64,000 nt of DNA from Ceratodon purpureus (GCA_014871385.1 CM026433.1:3112474-3176473); one strand, 5' to 3'. Positions 44,891 through 57,900 are shown, counted from the first letter of the stretch. Translations and numbers: made by a program. The notes: generated by a model not told the origin, from the letters alone.

Positions 44891-45614
44891 GGGCTGGTTC
44901 AGACTAGGCCAACGTCGAGAGGAGAAGCGTCCCTTTCTTGGCCCAAACTATGACAAGAGGAGAAGCCTTTGGGCTGCAAATGTATATCAAAATAATCCAC
45001 ATGAAGCGTTTGGCCGGTCATAGTGTGAAGGCCCGAAGGAGAAGTCCAAAGGCCAAGACCTATGATCTGAATATGTAAACATATATATAAAACTGAAAAC
45101 AAATCAAAAAGTTTTGGAAAAAAAAAAAAGGAATTTGTACAAACTAGTGAAAAATGTGTGGAAAATATTTTAGCAAAATATACATTATTAATTTATTATG
45201 ATAAAGTTATGACTATTTGAAGTTCAACTTATTTTTGGACCGGCATTAGTGTAATGTCAATGATTGTCAAAAGGTTCATTAACGAAGTATGACAAGGTTT
45301 GTAAAGCATAACGAGTTCTTCATAGGCCAAGAGCCTTGTCTTCTCGTGCATATTTTAATGAAAAATAAATAAAAAAAAATTGGCATTTCAACCAAAGTTT
45401 GAGTCGAGCATTTTGCTCAACCTAAACTTGGCTTGAGAGGCCGAACTCTTTGCGCCAAAATTTCTTAAAAGTGCTACCACCTAAGCTAGTTTGGAGGCAA
45501 CGTCCCTTTGACTTTGGCCTCTAGTGCGAAGTCCAAGATGAAGAACTTTGTGCATTTTTGTATTTTCATTGGTTGGAATGCTTCACTTCTCAAAGGAATA
45601 GTCTAAACCGGCCT
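44891..45614. mobile_element. Harbinger-like MITE, 724 bp, TSD TTA, copy 1
   Basis: Left end GGGCTGGTTCAGACTAGGCC and right end (reverse) AGGCCGGTTTAGACTA, with TTA on both sides (44888-44890, 45615-45617). The interior matches the element at 63269-63961 in opposite orientation (GAGAGGAGAAGCGTCCC, GGCGCAAAGAG and CAACGTCC words). Confidence 0.7.
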
Positions 45615-45617
45615 TTA

Positions 45618-48485
45618 ATGCCGAGGTTACCTCGGTGTTTATGTTTCCGGAGGTAAGAAGAACTTGACTATTCCTCTCATTTGCAGAGACCTGTGACAGA
45701 GGTGAAGTGCCATCATAGATTAACGTTACAAATGGAGCAAAGTGTATCCCCGCTTTATATGCCCGTACCTTCGGTTTAAGAGCAATAATATTGAGAACTT
45801 TGGTTATGAGTTGAAAAGACATTACAATTTTCTCTATTCAAGACAACCAAAGCTTAAATTGTCGGTATTTTCAACTCAACTATTATGTGAAGAATAGTAT
45901 ATATTAGTGATGGACTATTGAAAATTAAGGAGACATTTATTTGGTTGACCAATATTTAGTATGGTTGCCCTTTTGATTAAAAAAATAGATCAAAAGACTT
46001 TGGCTAGTTGTTGCTAAGAAGCCAACTTGCTACATCTAAGTTGAATGATGAATACTTGTAGAAAATACTTATTCATTTTTTTATCATATCAATTTAAATA
46101 AAAATATCATCCTTAATATTTCATTATTCTTTAAATATGTTATGCTTAAATGAATGGATGGTATAATTATATTATTAACGTAGGTTAATTGAATGTATTT
46201 TTTGGGCATGATATGGTTTAATGGTTCCAAAGCAACTTATTTAAAGTAAGTGATTTATACAAGATCATAGACATGAATAAAGCAATCTATGATTAAATTG
46301 GTGGTCGCCAAATTAAAAATAATGATTTTGTATTTACAATTTCACAGCCTCATTGGCAACTCTTACCATGTAATCCATAACATTTCAAAATTACTCTACC
46401 ATATATAAAACATATTTACCATTGATTTGCAAGTCACTCAAAAACATCAATCAAATTAATGACACTTTAAAACTAAAGAAGGTTGGATCTAAGCATTGAA
46501 TTCACAATCATTGAATACATACTTCAATAGATGGAGCTAGATGAGGCTTTTTAGTCAAGGAAGAACTAACAAAGAACACTTAGACGTATTCTCACCTATT
46601 GGGTCTGATCTTGGAAAATACGATCTTGAATGGTTTGAAAACTAATCATAGGACTGTCACCTAAAATTTTCTATAAATATTCACCACTAAAAAGAACAAA
46701 ACAATTGATGATACATTCAATAATACATGTTACATGAAAATAAGATCCTACTTCACACTACATCTAGTTCCAAGCATAAAGTGTAGAAGGGTGGAAGTGC
46801 ATTTATTATTTGCTACATCATGTGAACTTTCAGAAGAAGTGTATAAATAAGATAAGAGAAAATTTTCTTGAGAGAAAACATGAAGAAAATCCAAGTATTA
46901 GACAATAGTGACAACCCCCCCCCCCCCCCCCCCCTCCCTCCCCTCCTTCCAAGACTTCTTGAAATCCATACACATCTAGAATCCCTTTTCATCCACAAAG
47001 CATAAAATGGAGACTCCTTTGTGTTTCCACGAGTGATTAGTGACAGTTGGCGGAGTCGAGGATGAAGAGAAGGGTGGGTCGGGTTTGCCACGTCGACATG
47101 GGGTATGGAGTCTCTGGTCGGGCAAGGGTGGAGATGTGGATGAGTCGGGCTAGGCGAGTGGACCATGAGCGGGGCTACCTCAGCATGGGTCCTTGACTGC
47201 GGTGGTGCTTTGACTGCACCTAGCGACTTGGCCTGCGTGAGGCGACGCTGGCCTCCTCAGGCTCTCTGATCAGACAGGTCGGTGTAAAAGTGTCATGATT
47301 TTTTTTAGGGCGACTGCTGCCATAACTCCGCCCACCTCCATCCCCACAACTTGGTTTTGCAGCAAAATAATGCCTCCTAAATCAAAAAAGAGGATCACTT
47401 CAAGTAGCAGATCACCTAATGCTTCCAAAAAAATTCTACTAAGTCAAATGTACAACGCTAATCTCAATCACTCAAACAAATTCAGATTCTCTACAACAAT
47501 GTCTACATTCCAATCACAACTCTATATCAACTTCCATAACCTCATGTCTTCATATCTTGTAGAACTTATGTATCTTCACTTTCATCTCATGCAACTTTGA
47601 CTCCGATATTCTTCATAGAAATCACTATGAGGAAGGATGTGAGAGTCATGCTTTGCTCAAATTTTTGAATTGACAATACATCATAAGACTTTGATTTCTA
47701 CCATACTCATACATGCTAATGTTGAAATTATAGGACTATTTTCTAGAGGCTCCAAGGTGGAGCTATAGATTACAATCAAGAAGTTTTGCATCAACCTTCA
47801 GCCCAACTCTTCCACCCTCACCTTCACCTCTCTCTCCACCTCTACCTCTACCACCACCTCAATCTCCTCCACCACCACCTACTCCAACACATGCAAATTT
47901 AGACAAGGACATCTACACACTAGGCTTGAAGAAGCAATAGGAGAACCTAATCCAGATTTTCTTGATAATCAAGAAACTTTTGAATATGGAGGAAATGAGA
48001 GCTTATGTGAAGAGCTTAGTGATGATAGTTTTGATGAAGGGGAATATGCACTATATGAAGATAGAACCTCGGAAGATCTATGGTGGCCTCAAGAGCCACA
48101 TATAACATTCAAAAATGTGATTCAAAACTAGAAGGCAACCAAAATATTTTATAAGAAGAGGAAACCAACAAGGAGGTATGGAGGGAGAGGCGTGCTAGGG
48201 TGGTGTGTTGTAGAGGAAGGACTCAACTCACCACTGAGAGAGAGACGAAAATGGCCGTTGGGGTGAGATTGAGGGAGGGAGCGGGAGAGGGAGCGGGCAA
48301 GGGAGCGAGGGAGGGAGCAGGGGAGGGAGCGTGGGAGGGATCAGGGTCGGGAGCGCAGGAAGGAGTGCAGAAGAAAGTGTGGGCGGAGGAGACAATCCGA
48401 GAGACCAGAGAGTCCAAACGGAGATAAAGAGCGCACAATTGGGACGAGGATACGTGGCAGACGGAGGTAAGTTCAGAAGGTGGGA
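45618..48485. other. AT-rich stretch with a few possible coding remnants
   Basis: No intact gene. A 20-base C-run lies at 46915-46934. A frame at about 47925-48131 reads as an acidic peptide (FLDNQETFEYGGNES, EELSDDSFDEGEY) ending in a stop, possibly a decayed element-encoded segment. A GAGGGAGCGGGA-like purine repeat lies at 48264-48360. Confidence 0.35.
46915..46934 (+). repeat. Homopolymer C-run (20)
   Basis: An uninterrupted run of C followed by TCCCTCCCCTCC. Sequencing length may be unreliable here. Confidence 0.9.
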
Positions 48486-50545
48486 TGAGGGTGAAAGGGA
48501 TAATCAGTGAGGGGGCCGCTAGGAATGGGGTGAGTTGAGGTCACATTGAGGGGTGAAGGGGTTGGCATGGATGAGGAGCCGGAGTTCGCTGGAGGGAGTA
48601 AGGGTGGGAACCGAGGAGAGGGGAAATTTAAGATGGATGTGGATGGGTTGGGACACATGGGGAATATTGATCCCAATGATGGTGAGGGTGAGATGGAGAG
48701 TTTAGGAAGGAATGAAGGATTTGCAGCCACCGATTTTGAAAATGAGGAGGTCGAAAATTTTGATAATAATTTAGTTATGCTTCCCAATAGAAGGATAAGA
48801 ATTCTTGATGATGATACTTTTGTTCACGAGCGGCGAAGAAGGAGAGTTGGTAATATTCAGGTTCTGATGCTCGATAGTGGAAGTGAAGATACAAGTAACA
48901 AGGTTATTTTTAGGGAGGACGAAGATGAAGATGGTACAACGGAAGTTCATGAGAGTATGAAGTACTTGTTCAGCGATGAAACATGAATTAAAATCCACTT
49001 CATTTATAATTCACCACCAGTAGAGTTTCAAACAGTCTCAAGGTCAATGATTTTTTGGAGGTCCTTTCCGATAATGTTGCAACTTTTTGGCATGTTTTGG
49101 ACACATCATGCAGTACGGGACATTGTGAGAGAGACCAACAGGTATGCCACAGAGGTTGACGGATTTGGAAATATTATGAGAGGAGAAAGTTGGAAGGAAT
49201 TTACAGTGGCAAAATTAGAGGTTTTCATGGCAATTTAGTTGTATATGGGCATGAAGCGTCAACCAAACATAAAGTCGTATTGGCATAAGAGGGGTTCTAT
49301 TTTCCATTGTTCCATTATTTCTAGGATTATGACACGTTCCTGATTCATAGATTTGATTAGATGTTTCCACATTACAAATTCGGCAAGTTGAGTTCGTGAA
49401 AAGAATTAACCGGGTTATGATAAATTGGAGCAAGTGAGGTGGTTGATTGAAAGCATTAGGGAAAATTGTAAAAGTTCTTGGAAGTTAAGGAAGTTTTGTA
49501 CAATTGATAAAATTATGATTTGTTACAAAGGGTCCTATTGTCCCTTGCGGCAGTATATGCCTCAGAAACTTCAAAAGTAGGGCATCAAAGTATGTATGAA
49601 ATTTCTCAATGTATTACGGAAAATGCCAAATACAAGAATAGGGTCTTTCGATAGCTATAGGAGAGACAAAATTGGCACTCAAAGTAGTTCTAGATCTTAC
49701 GAATGAAATAAGTGGGATAGGGTATGTCATTGCCATGGACGATTTTTTTACAAGTATTGGGCTTTTCAAAAACTTGCTTACAAGAAGTATATGCTACAAA
49801 CACTATGCAGTCTTATCGCATCGAATTACTTATTGTATTCCGGAATACTAAGGTTTACATGAAGAAAGAACAACAGTGGATGGATTGGAGAATGCATTTA
49901 TCTCGATCTATTTCATCGGTAGTTTGGAAAGATAAGAAACATGTTTTGCTTTTATCAACTCATGTCCAATCGACTACGATTCCGGTTTTGCCTATCCAAA
50001 CAGTACCTCGTCAGAATGGAACATTTTGTGACGACATTCCTACATCTCCCATGCACTTAGAATACACTACTCATATGCGTAGGGTTGATGTAGGTGACCA
50101 ACTTCCCGCTTCTTATTGCACTCAGAATTGTTTCCGTAAATGGTGGCATCAAATTTTTTTCTTTCTGCTAGACATGACCGAGCTGAATATGTTTTTAGTG
50201 TACCTTGATAGGTCAAAGAGAGCTATTCCGGTCCGTAAAACTATAATACATTTGCAGTTTAGAACGGAATTGTGTGAAGCTTTATTGCGGAATTGGAATG
50301 GCCGAGAACTTAGAAGATGACGACTTTGTAATACCTCGTCGAGCTCGGGGTTTATGTTTTCCAATATACTGAAGGAAGAGAGGCTATTGTGTGGTATGCA
50401 ATGCGGCCTAAACTAGTTCGGGTAAAAGGCCTCATTTCTATTGTCTCACATGCGATAACAAATATATGTGTGTAACAAATGGTACATGTTTCCAAAAGTA
50501 TCATGAAGAACTTCAGCACCGCATGCTTGCAAATATAGGTGTTTC
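48486..50545 (+). pseudogene. Broken piggyBac transposase
   Basis: Fragments of a PGBD-type transposase appear in order but in different frames and with several stops. There is an acidic N-terminal part, then DIVRETNRYA and WKEFTVAKLEVFMAI, a TAG at 49236, LYMGMKRQPNIKSYW, DKIMICYKG with RQYMPQK, AMDDFFTSIGLFKNLL, VVWKDKKHVLLLSTH, MRRVDVGDQLPASY with KWWHQIFFFLLD, and a C-terminal Cys cluster (CVVCNAA, HFYCLTCDNKYMC). The three catalytic Asp positions can be placed in DKIM, DDFF and VDVGDQ. The multiple frame changes and stops mean it is not expressed as an active enzyme. It is notable next to TTAA-flanked elements in the same window. Confidence 0.85.
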
Positions 50546-51856
50546 ATATTATCATTTCTAAACTTCTTCAATTTCATTTATGCATTTATTTTGAAAAAAA
50601 ATTGCTCTATAAAATTCTTATTCTAATGTTTCTAGTGTTTATTTTTCCCTCATTTGGACATGAATATAGTATAACTTATTGCCTCATATTCCAAGATTTA
50701 TAGTTTCATAAATGTCAATTGAAAATAAAACAAGAGTGTCTATTTACATTTTTTGAGAGAAAATGCCTTAGATAATAGGCATGTCATTAGAAAATACAAT
50801 TTTTAAAGGTGCTCATAGTTTCTATGGTGGTATAGAGACGGAATTGAGTTCTCTACAATTTTAAGGGCACCGGTGGCATAAGGTGCACGGGTGGGATAAG
50901 GGTCCGTGAGGGGGTAGAGAGGCACCAAGTCAGGACAGTCGCTGTGGGGAGGGCAGCAGGACTTGCAAGGAAGGCGAGGGCGGAGCCGACGAGGGGAGCC
51001 ACGATGACTGCCAACGAGGCGGCCAGACAATGTAGTCGGGTCAGCGGCGGTCAGCCACTCTGGCAGTGTAATGTCGCGGGCCCAAATCCGGTCCGCAGAG
51101 GGGTCTAAGATGTCGAAAGAGAGGAGGTCAGGGAGAGAGGGGAGAGGGGGGGGGGGGGGGGGGAGTGAGTGGAAGGAGAGAGAGGGGATCTAGAAGGCGA
51201 TGTAGGGAGGATGGTCAGCAGGGGCCCGTAGGAGTGGATAGAAGGTCCATTGCTAGGCCTCTATCTCCTCCCTCTTTAGAAATTTTAAACTGAAATCAGT
51301 AATTTATACGTACTATGCACCTTTATATTTTTTATTTTGAAAATATTATGAATTTGAATTTTATATAGAGAGCCATACATTTACCGTTTGGGTTGTATTT
51401 GTGGCAAAAATTGAATTTTCTAAAATGTAGGAAGCAATTACAATGGATTTGTTATACATTCCTTCCTTTTTCTTTTCCTTTTTTTTTTTTCCCCCAACAA
51501 TATTTTAATCTTTTTTTACATTTTTATTTAGACATGTACTTGACCTAGTCTGCTTTTTAAGTATGAAAAATCCCCAAATTGGGAAGTGGAGAAATTTTAT
51601 TCTACTTGCGGTCAAACCTTGGAAATGGTCTTGGGCAATTCCAAAAACAAATTAAAAAAATCACATCAAATGTTATAATCTTCTAATCTGTGCGGCCAAA
51701 AATTCTAAATTGTTTTTGACACATCTTGAATATCATATACTATTAGATCCCACGGTTTAATTTCCAAAAACAAATTAAAAATTAAAAATTAAATTCTCTA
51801 GAAAATTGGCAGATTTGGGGACTTCTGGGATAGAAATTGTCAAGGAATGTTAGGGG
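50546..51856. other. Gene-less stretch 3' of the piggyBac relic
   Basis: Holds a GC-rich patch (50860-51180) with an 18-base G-run at 51146-51163, then AT-rich DNA ending in a lone piggyBac-type right end (TTAGGGG followed by TTAA at 51857-51860). Confidence 0.4.
51146..51163 (+). repeat. Homopolymer G-run (18)
   Basis: Uninterrupted G-run within a purine-rich tract (GGGAGAGAGGGGAGA). Confidence 0.9.
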
Positions 51857-52249
51857 TTAAAAATGGTCAAGGATGGATGAAGTCATAATTATGTTTGATG
51901 GGAAACGAATAGCCTGAAACCTGGTTAATTCAACTAGGTATCCGGTGCTTTTGTTAAAAAACTTTTCCTCAGGAGTTTCTTCTTTGATAATGATTCTGCT
52001 GATGTTTATTATTGCAGTTGGAATTAAATTCAGTTTCTTCAAAAAATTTAAAAAATTAAATTTAGCAAGGCTCAGACTTGAGTTCAGTCATGTTCCTCCC
52101 ACCACAACCCAAATACTCTCTTCATCCTCCTTCAAAATTTTTAACTTCAAAGAGGTAAAGAATATATACCGTATGGGAGAAGGGATTCTCCATAAAACAC
52201 TCAAAATGCATTAAAAAAAAAATATTAGTCCACTGCTAAACAAACTCGC

Positions 52250-52518
52250 TACCATAATACCATAGCATGTTTGTTCTTTAATAATTCAAAATATAAAAAG
52301 CAAAAAAATCAGAAAATTATGAAGACATAAGAATGAAAGTAGAATAAATTAGTTTCTGCAATATTTTGTTACTTTTAAGCCATTTAAGATCATTTTTACT
52401 GATTCTTTTGCTTAAAAACAAAAATCGAGAAATTCAATTTTTAAGAGATTAACCTTAATTTTTCAAAAAAAATAAACATTTGTTTGCTGAAGACCGAACC
52501 TACTGTGGTGTTACGGTA
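52250..52518. mobile_element. MITE-like element, TACCRTAA ends, copy 2
   Basis: Ends TACCATAATACCATAGCATG and (reverse) TACCGTAACACCACAGTAGG; the interior is homologous to 34909-35159. It abuts a piggyBac-type left end (TTAA at 52520-52523, then CCCCTAAACTC). Confidence 0.65.
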
Positions 52519-54059
52519 TTTAACCCCTAAACTCTTAGCCAACAAAAATGTGGTCGCCGGCTATTTTGGGCAAGGTCCCCCAGTGTCAAAAATAAGTTTC
52601 AAGTTCTAAGATTTTGTATGTGGATTCTATAGGTCATTATGTATATGCCAAGCTTTGTTTCATAAGATTTGGTTATGTAATGCAAAAGTTATGAATGGAT
52701 TAAGGTAAATAATCTCAACGCGGGCAGCCACAAAAATTTCAATTTTTTTTTTTTAAATTAATAAAAATTATCAGCATTTTGTAGAGTTTCATATTTGAAT
52801 AGGATGCTTTGATTTAGTCCATTCCAACAAGTGAGGTAAAAGATATGACAAGTCATGTTATGCCGGCAGTTTTCTCAAGCCTTCATAAAAAATAACTGTA
52901 AAAGCTCATTTTTAATACAATTTTGACCATTTTTCAAAAATAAAAATTCGAAAAGTTTTTTGTTATGTACCACATCATTTTTACCGTTGAAAGTGACGTT
53001 TATCACTTTTATATGGATGTAATCAGCAATTTAATTTTTCCTTATATTCTACATTGTATTCTAATTTATATATCTTTTGAGGATGAAAATCTAGGTTTTT
53101 TCTTTTGATATTTTTTGTGTAGATTCTCAAGTCATCTTTTTAATAAAATATGGAGTTGCCCATTCCAAATTTGTAAAGCATATTGTTTGAAAATTTATTG
53201 AAGGTGAGATTTCAGCTTTTGGAAGGATTGAAATAAACTTGTTTTCTAACTTTGAACATTACAATCTTGCAATCGGTGTTATTTTTTCCTCTAAAACTTA
53301 GGAAACTAATGTCTGAGTAACTAAGCTAAAAGATCCTATGGTTGAAATTACAAAAAAAAATCATGAAATTGGAAAAACTAACTTGCTTCACAAAGGAGTG
53401 TTGATGGGCAGTTTTTAATGTGATTTCATGGTGGTCATTTAGTGATTAAAAGTTATTTTTCTGATTTGAACTAATAAGAAATAAGAGAGCCCCAGAATGA
53501 CTCAAAAGGCTCAAAATAACCATGCATACCTAAAACTAAATTCATCCTATTTAAAAAAAATTAATGTCTTCATTATTTGGTTTCTCTTCAAAATCATTTT
53601 CGTGCAACCCTGCTACATGACTAGAGTTGTATCATGCACAATAGCAGTTGGGATCAAATGGAGCAGCCTGAGTTTGAATTCAGAACTTCTTTGAATCTAG
53701 CAATAATTTCTTTCACATGCAAATGGAAAGTTTATTGCAGTGGAGTCAAACCACATGCATGCTGCTAAAATTCCATCCACTTGGATGGATACCAAGGACC
53801 TAATCATGTGTTATACCTTTTCTTTAAATTTTGGCATGCTTCAGGGAAAGTAGAAAAATGCTGTCCACAGTGGGACAATGTTTCATAACTTATAATAGTT
53901 TTTTTGTCAACTCCCCTCGGATTTGAACAAGACATCAATAGACATAAAGGTTTGTGATAATTCTCCAAAATAGAAAAGCACTCACGGGTAAATCACTCTA
54001 AAGCATTTTTGTGCACCACATGCGGTTGGGGATTTTTTTTTTTGGGGTTAATTATCTTC

Positions 54060-54090
<31 letters not shown>

Positions 54091-54468
54091 GAAACAAGGG
54101 GTTAATTATCTTGAAGGGCTGAATTAATGCCTCCCTATAATTACTTAAATTTTAAAAATGACCCATTTGTTTCCACCCTTCCATCGCTTATATTGTCCAA
54201 GTCATTCCAATTTTTTGTACTCTATATTATTTTTAAAGTAATAAAAGCTAAATTAAAAGCATAAGCAATTAACAAGTGTCAAGTGAAAGCATGGAAAAAA
54301 GGAAAGATGCAAAAAGTAAAACCATTGCAAACATAGTTATGAAGAAAACACATAGGAGACCTTAGCATAGTAATACCATTGCAAACAGAGTTATGAAGAA
54401 ACTACATAAGCTCCTTTGTAATAGTATCAACCATATTATAGTAGACATTGTAGTGCAAGTGATGATAA
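52519..54468. other. AT-rich gene-less stretch
   Basis: Begins with a piggyBac-type terminus (TTAACCCCTAAA). Two copies of GGGGTTAATTATCTT near 54044 and 54108 flank a T-rich run. No coding was supported. Confidence 0.4.
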
Positions 54469-54730
54469 CACTAGTGGAAAAATGGTCTCGCAGGACTAGC
54501 GAGTAAACCAATGAGGTGTTGTACTTGTAGTTTACACTAATCGCCATATACATTAAAATGGCCAATTTACGTTATATTGGCCGCTCAAATAGTCTGATTT
54601 CAGTTCATTTTTCCACTTTATTTGAATAGTGTGGCGGCCAATATAACATAAATTGGCCATTTTAATGTATATGGCGTTACTAGCTTAGTAGTGTACTCGC
54701 TGGTCTTGCGAGACCATCTTTCCACTAGTG
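54469..54730. mobile_element. CACTA-type foldback MITE, 262 bp, TSD TAA
   Basis: Both arms begin CACTAGTGGAAA and continue ATGGTCTCGC ... AGCGAGTA. Further in, both carry CGCCATATACATTAAAATGG and CCAATTTAYGTTATATTGGC, so arms of about 115 bp fold back on a short loop. TAA lies directly outside each end (54466-54468 and 54731-54733). The CACTA tip and 3-bp target duplication fit the CACTA (CMC/EnSpm) superfamily. No coding. Confidence 0.88.
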
Positions 54731-57432
54731 TAAATACAGAGCATAGCAAGGGGATTTTAGAACTTACAACTTAGAATGGAGTCCACATTTAAAATACGGT
54801 TTGCAAAATGCTGACCCAAACTCATTAGATATCGGCAACCATGGCAGCGGTTTACAAGTCGTGTAATTTTGGAGCTTCATGTACATGTGAATTTTGGGTT
54901 TAGAGGAAGAAAAAATACCAGCAGTTTACACAAAAAGAAAAAGAAAAACACAATTCATGATCTAAGAGGAGTTACCTAGAATCCTACGTTGTGAATCAAA
55001 CTATCACCACGGCGGACCTATAACTCTTGTGGCCACCCAGACTTTAAGTGCAGGCGAATGGCATACAAATTTGTGACATGGAGGTTTAAGAAGGAGGTCG
55101 TACGAAGGCGATCAAACATGAGGTTGTTTAAATCCATGATATGATGAGCAGCTCCATGTAGGCATCAAAGCGTTCTACAATTGCAAGTCCTCGATGTGCA
55201 CACTAATGCGGACGGAACACAGCTACGTTCGCTTCTCCTAGTCAAAAAGCTACAAATTCCACTGTGCTTCCTATTAAATCTTTGGCAGAGCTCTTGATGA
55301 TGACAGCCAAATTGGGAAGAAGCTTCATAAAACTAGCGCAGTCCTCGTCTGTGAGATCTACGCGATGTCATTCTTGCTAGACGAGGCAACGACTAAACAC
55401 TCAATTGCCAAAGACATCAATTGCCGCATCCGCAACATACTACCAACTTCTATGCAAACTCAACGTCAACAACAATATTAAAAATGCACCTCCAAAATAC
55501 AATAGATGAAAACGTGGAGTTAAATGAAATCGTAGCCATCTGCAAATAAGAGTAGGAAGACGACTTTAACAATGGCGCGTTATCTTTTCATACATATTTA
55601 GATAGATAAGAATCTCAATTATCATCCATCCCTGTGAGTCATAAACCTATTTATCAACCATATAAATATGTAAATATAATAAACTCTGGTGTAAATAATA
55701 TTAGCGTGGATAAATGGCCTTTTAATCTGTAAAAATGCTATTTGTTGGCCGCGTAGCCTACTTATATTCTTCTTTGATTTAATGCCACTTTTTTCACTGG
55801 TAGGCTCTATAGGAACTGTTGTACTTATATAAATTTAAGTGATTACAACCGACCATGGGTTCTTTCAAAGTTTCATTGTGGTTTTGATTGTGTGTCTTTT
55901 TGGGTGTTTAAGTTTTGGTTTCTTTTGTCCACGAACACCTTGTATATTAGATATGTTAGTATCTTGGTGATACTTCACACTTTGTGTTTGAAAGTGTAAT
56001 CCATTCGAGTTCGAGTCTTCATAAAGGCTTGAGGGTTTGATGTAGTATTCTGCTGGTGGGATTTGGTAAGAATTTTATGGAGGTCTATGAATACTTTGAC
56101 AAGTGATGTTATCTAAAGTTTATCAACCATACTAAATATACCTTTTAGGATCCTTATCATGAGCCCCTATATTAATTTTATAAAAAAATAATGATCCACG
56201 TTTTATGTCCATCTAACTAATATATAACGCAATTGTTTACATATGATGACCCCTTATCATTTGGAGTTTCTTTATAATGCTGATTCAAATGAATATAATC
56301 CTCTCTATATTACGCCGCACATCTTTTTTTAAATGCACTAAGTGATCTATACGTGAAAGCACTATATGCATCATATGAGATTTTAGTAGAATATATATAG
56401 CTTGACACAATTTTGGAAATACAACCTATGGGATCTTGTTTAGCAAAAAGCCCATCTTGGAAGAAAAATATTTTGAAGATTAATGGTGGATTTTGTTTCA
56501 TTAAAGCCAACATAAAGATTTTGTCATTTTTATAGATTTTTTCTTTAAAAACAAAAATTGAGAAATTCTGTTTTTGGAACGCAAATGTTATTTTTGAAAA
56601 AATAAATTGTTTGCCAGGTGGCAAACCTACTATGATGTTACAATAGTGTAAAGGCTTTCCCAAAAAAAACATATTTTTTGAATATTTCTACAACTTTTTT
56701 ATGAATTTTGAAGTCTAATAGCATATAGTGGCCATTAACCGTCCACTAGGTCATGGCTTTCATGAGAGGTTGAATTTTGAAAATAGTGCGCTTATTGGAC
56801 CAATTAGAAGCATTTGATTTCCTAAGTATGAATATAATTAAAACATTTTTGGAAAGTTTTTGAAACCAAGGCTAGGTGGTTATTGGTGGTTAACCCCCAA
56901 TTGTAGGGGTCAGGAATTAGGCCTGTTGCCTTCTGTATTCTTGTATTAATTCTTGAAAACAAAGAGCAAAGATATCTTGTACTATCATGTGCTTCATGTT
57001 GAGTAGTATCCAATAGAAGAGTTTACCTTCTGTGAGTATCCTGCACAAAGATAACACTTGTTTTTTAATAACTCAAAGCCTAATTTTGAATTTTTTGGCA
57101 CAAGCAAAGTATCAATTTCACTGCAACAGCACACAACCAAGAAATAAAGTCCTGTGAATCAAAACCATGTTCAAGAGCCTCGTTATTAGGAAATAAGAGT
57201 CCCATGGAACTTTGACTGTGGAACACACTTGACACAACTCGAGAAATCCCACCTCATATCAAAACTCAAGACATGGTTGTAATTCATGAGACTTGTGAGA
57301 GGAAGTTGGCACCAAGAATGACATTTGATCACCACTTCTATGACTTTCTGCACTGTCTCTATACTTTATTGAGAACCACCCAGCCTTGGTACTTGTGGCA
57401 ATGTGAATGGAGGGAAGAGAAATTTGCTGCAG
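54731..57432. other. AT-rich gene-less stretch with old repeats
   Basis: A third, diverged relative of the TACCRTAA element ends near 56650 (CTACTATGATGTTACAATAG). A diverged relative of the 43304 element follows at about 56655-56830 (AACCGTCCACTAGGTCATGG). Weak minus-strand coding-like words near 55020-55400 have stops and no family match. Confidence 0.4.
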
Positions 57433-57900
57433 TTAACCCCTAAAGGATGTTGCAAGCTCCTATGGACTGCGGGTCGCTGAATTCAGTACTTTGAGGGCAC
57501 TTATTGAACGTATTTGCATATCGGTGTCAAAGAAGAATTGTGGACATAGTTGTGAGGATCATGAATGTATTTTTTTAAAAAATTAGAAAAATAAAGAACG
57601 CTTTGTCGACAGCTCAGAAGTTTGTTTCAGGTGTATTCAGACTGATACTGTATCAGCCACTGCCTCGAAATACCCAGTAACGGGTGTGACAGCGACGCGT
57701 TCTAATCATGGGTTCAGTGACCGGCCCGACAGGTCACATGGCAGTTAGCCTAGTCTACTGTAGCGAGGTTCACTTCAAACATTGGATCCTCGAGGGGGAG
57801 GGCCTTCGACTTCAAGAGACAGCTTTTCGGGTTTAGGGAGAAGGCTTTGTATTCGATTTGGGAGCTTTGTGATTGACGGTAGGGAGGGTGATTGTGGAAA

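Noticed and set aside
48200-48430. GAGKGAREGAGEGAWEG open frame
   Set aside because: Produced by a purine-rich simple repeat, not by a protein-like sequence.
55020-55400. Minus-strand coding-like words (for example HIMDLNNLMFDRLRTTSF)
   Set aside because: Interrupted by stops and frame changes, no family recognised; kept only as a remark in the gene-less entry.
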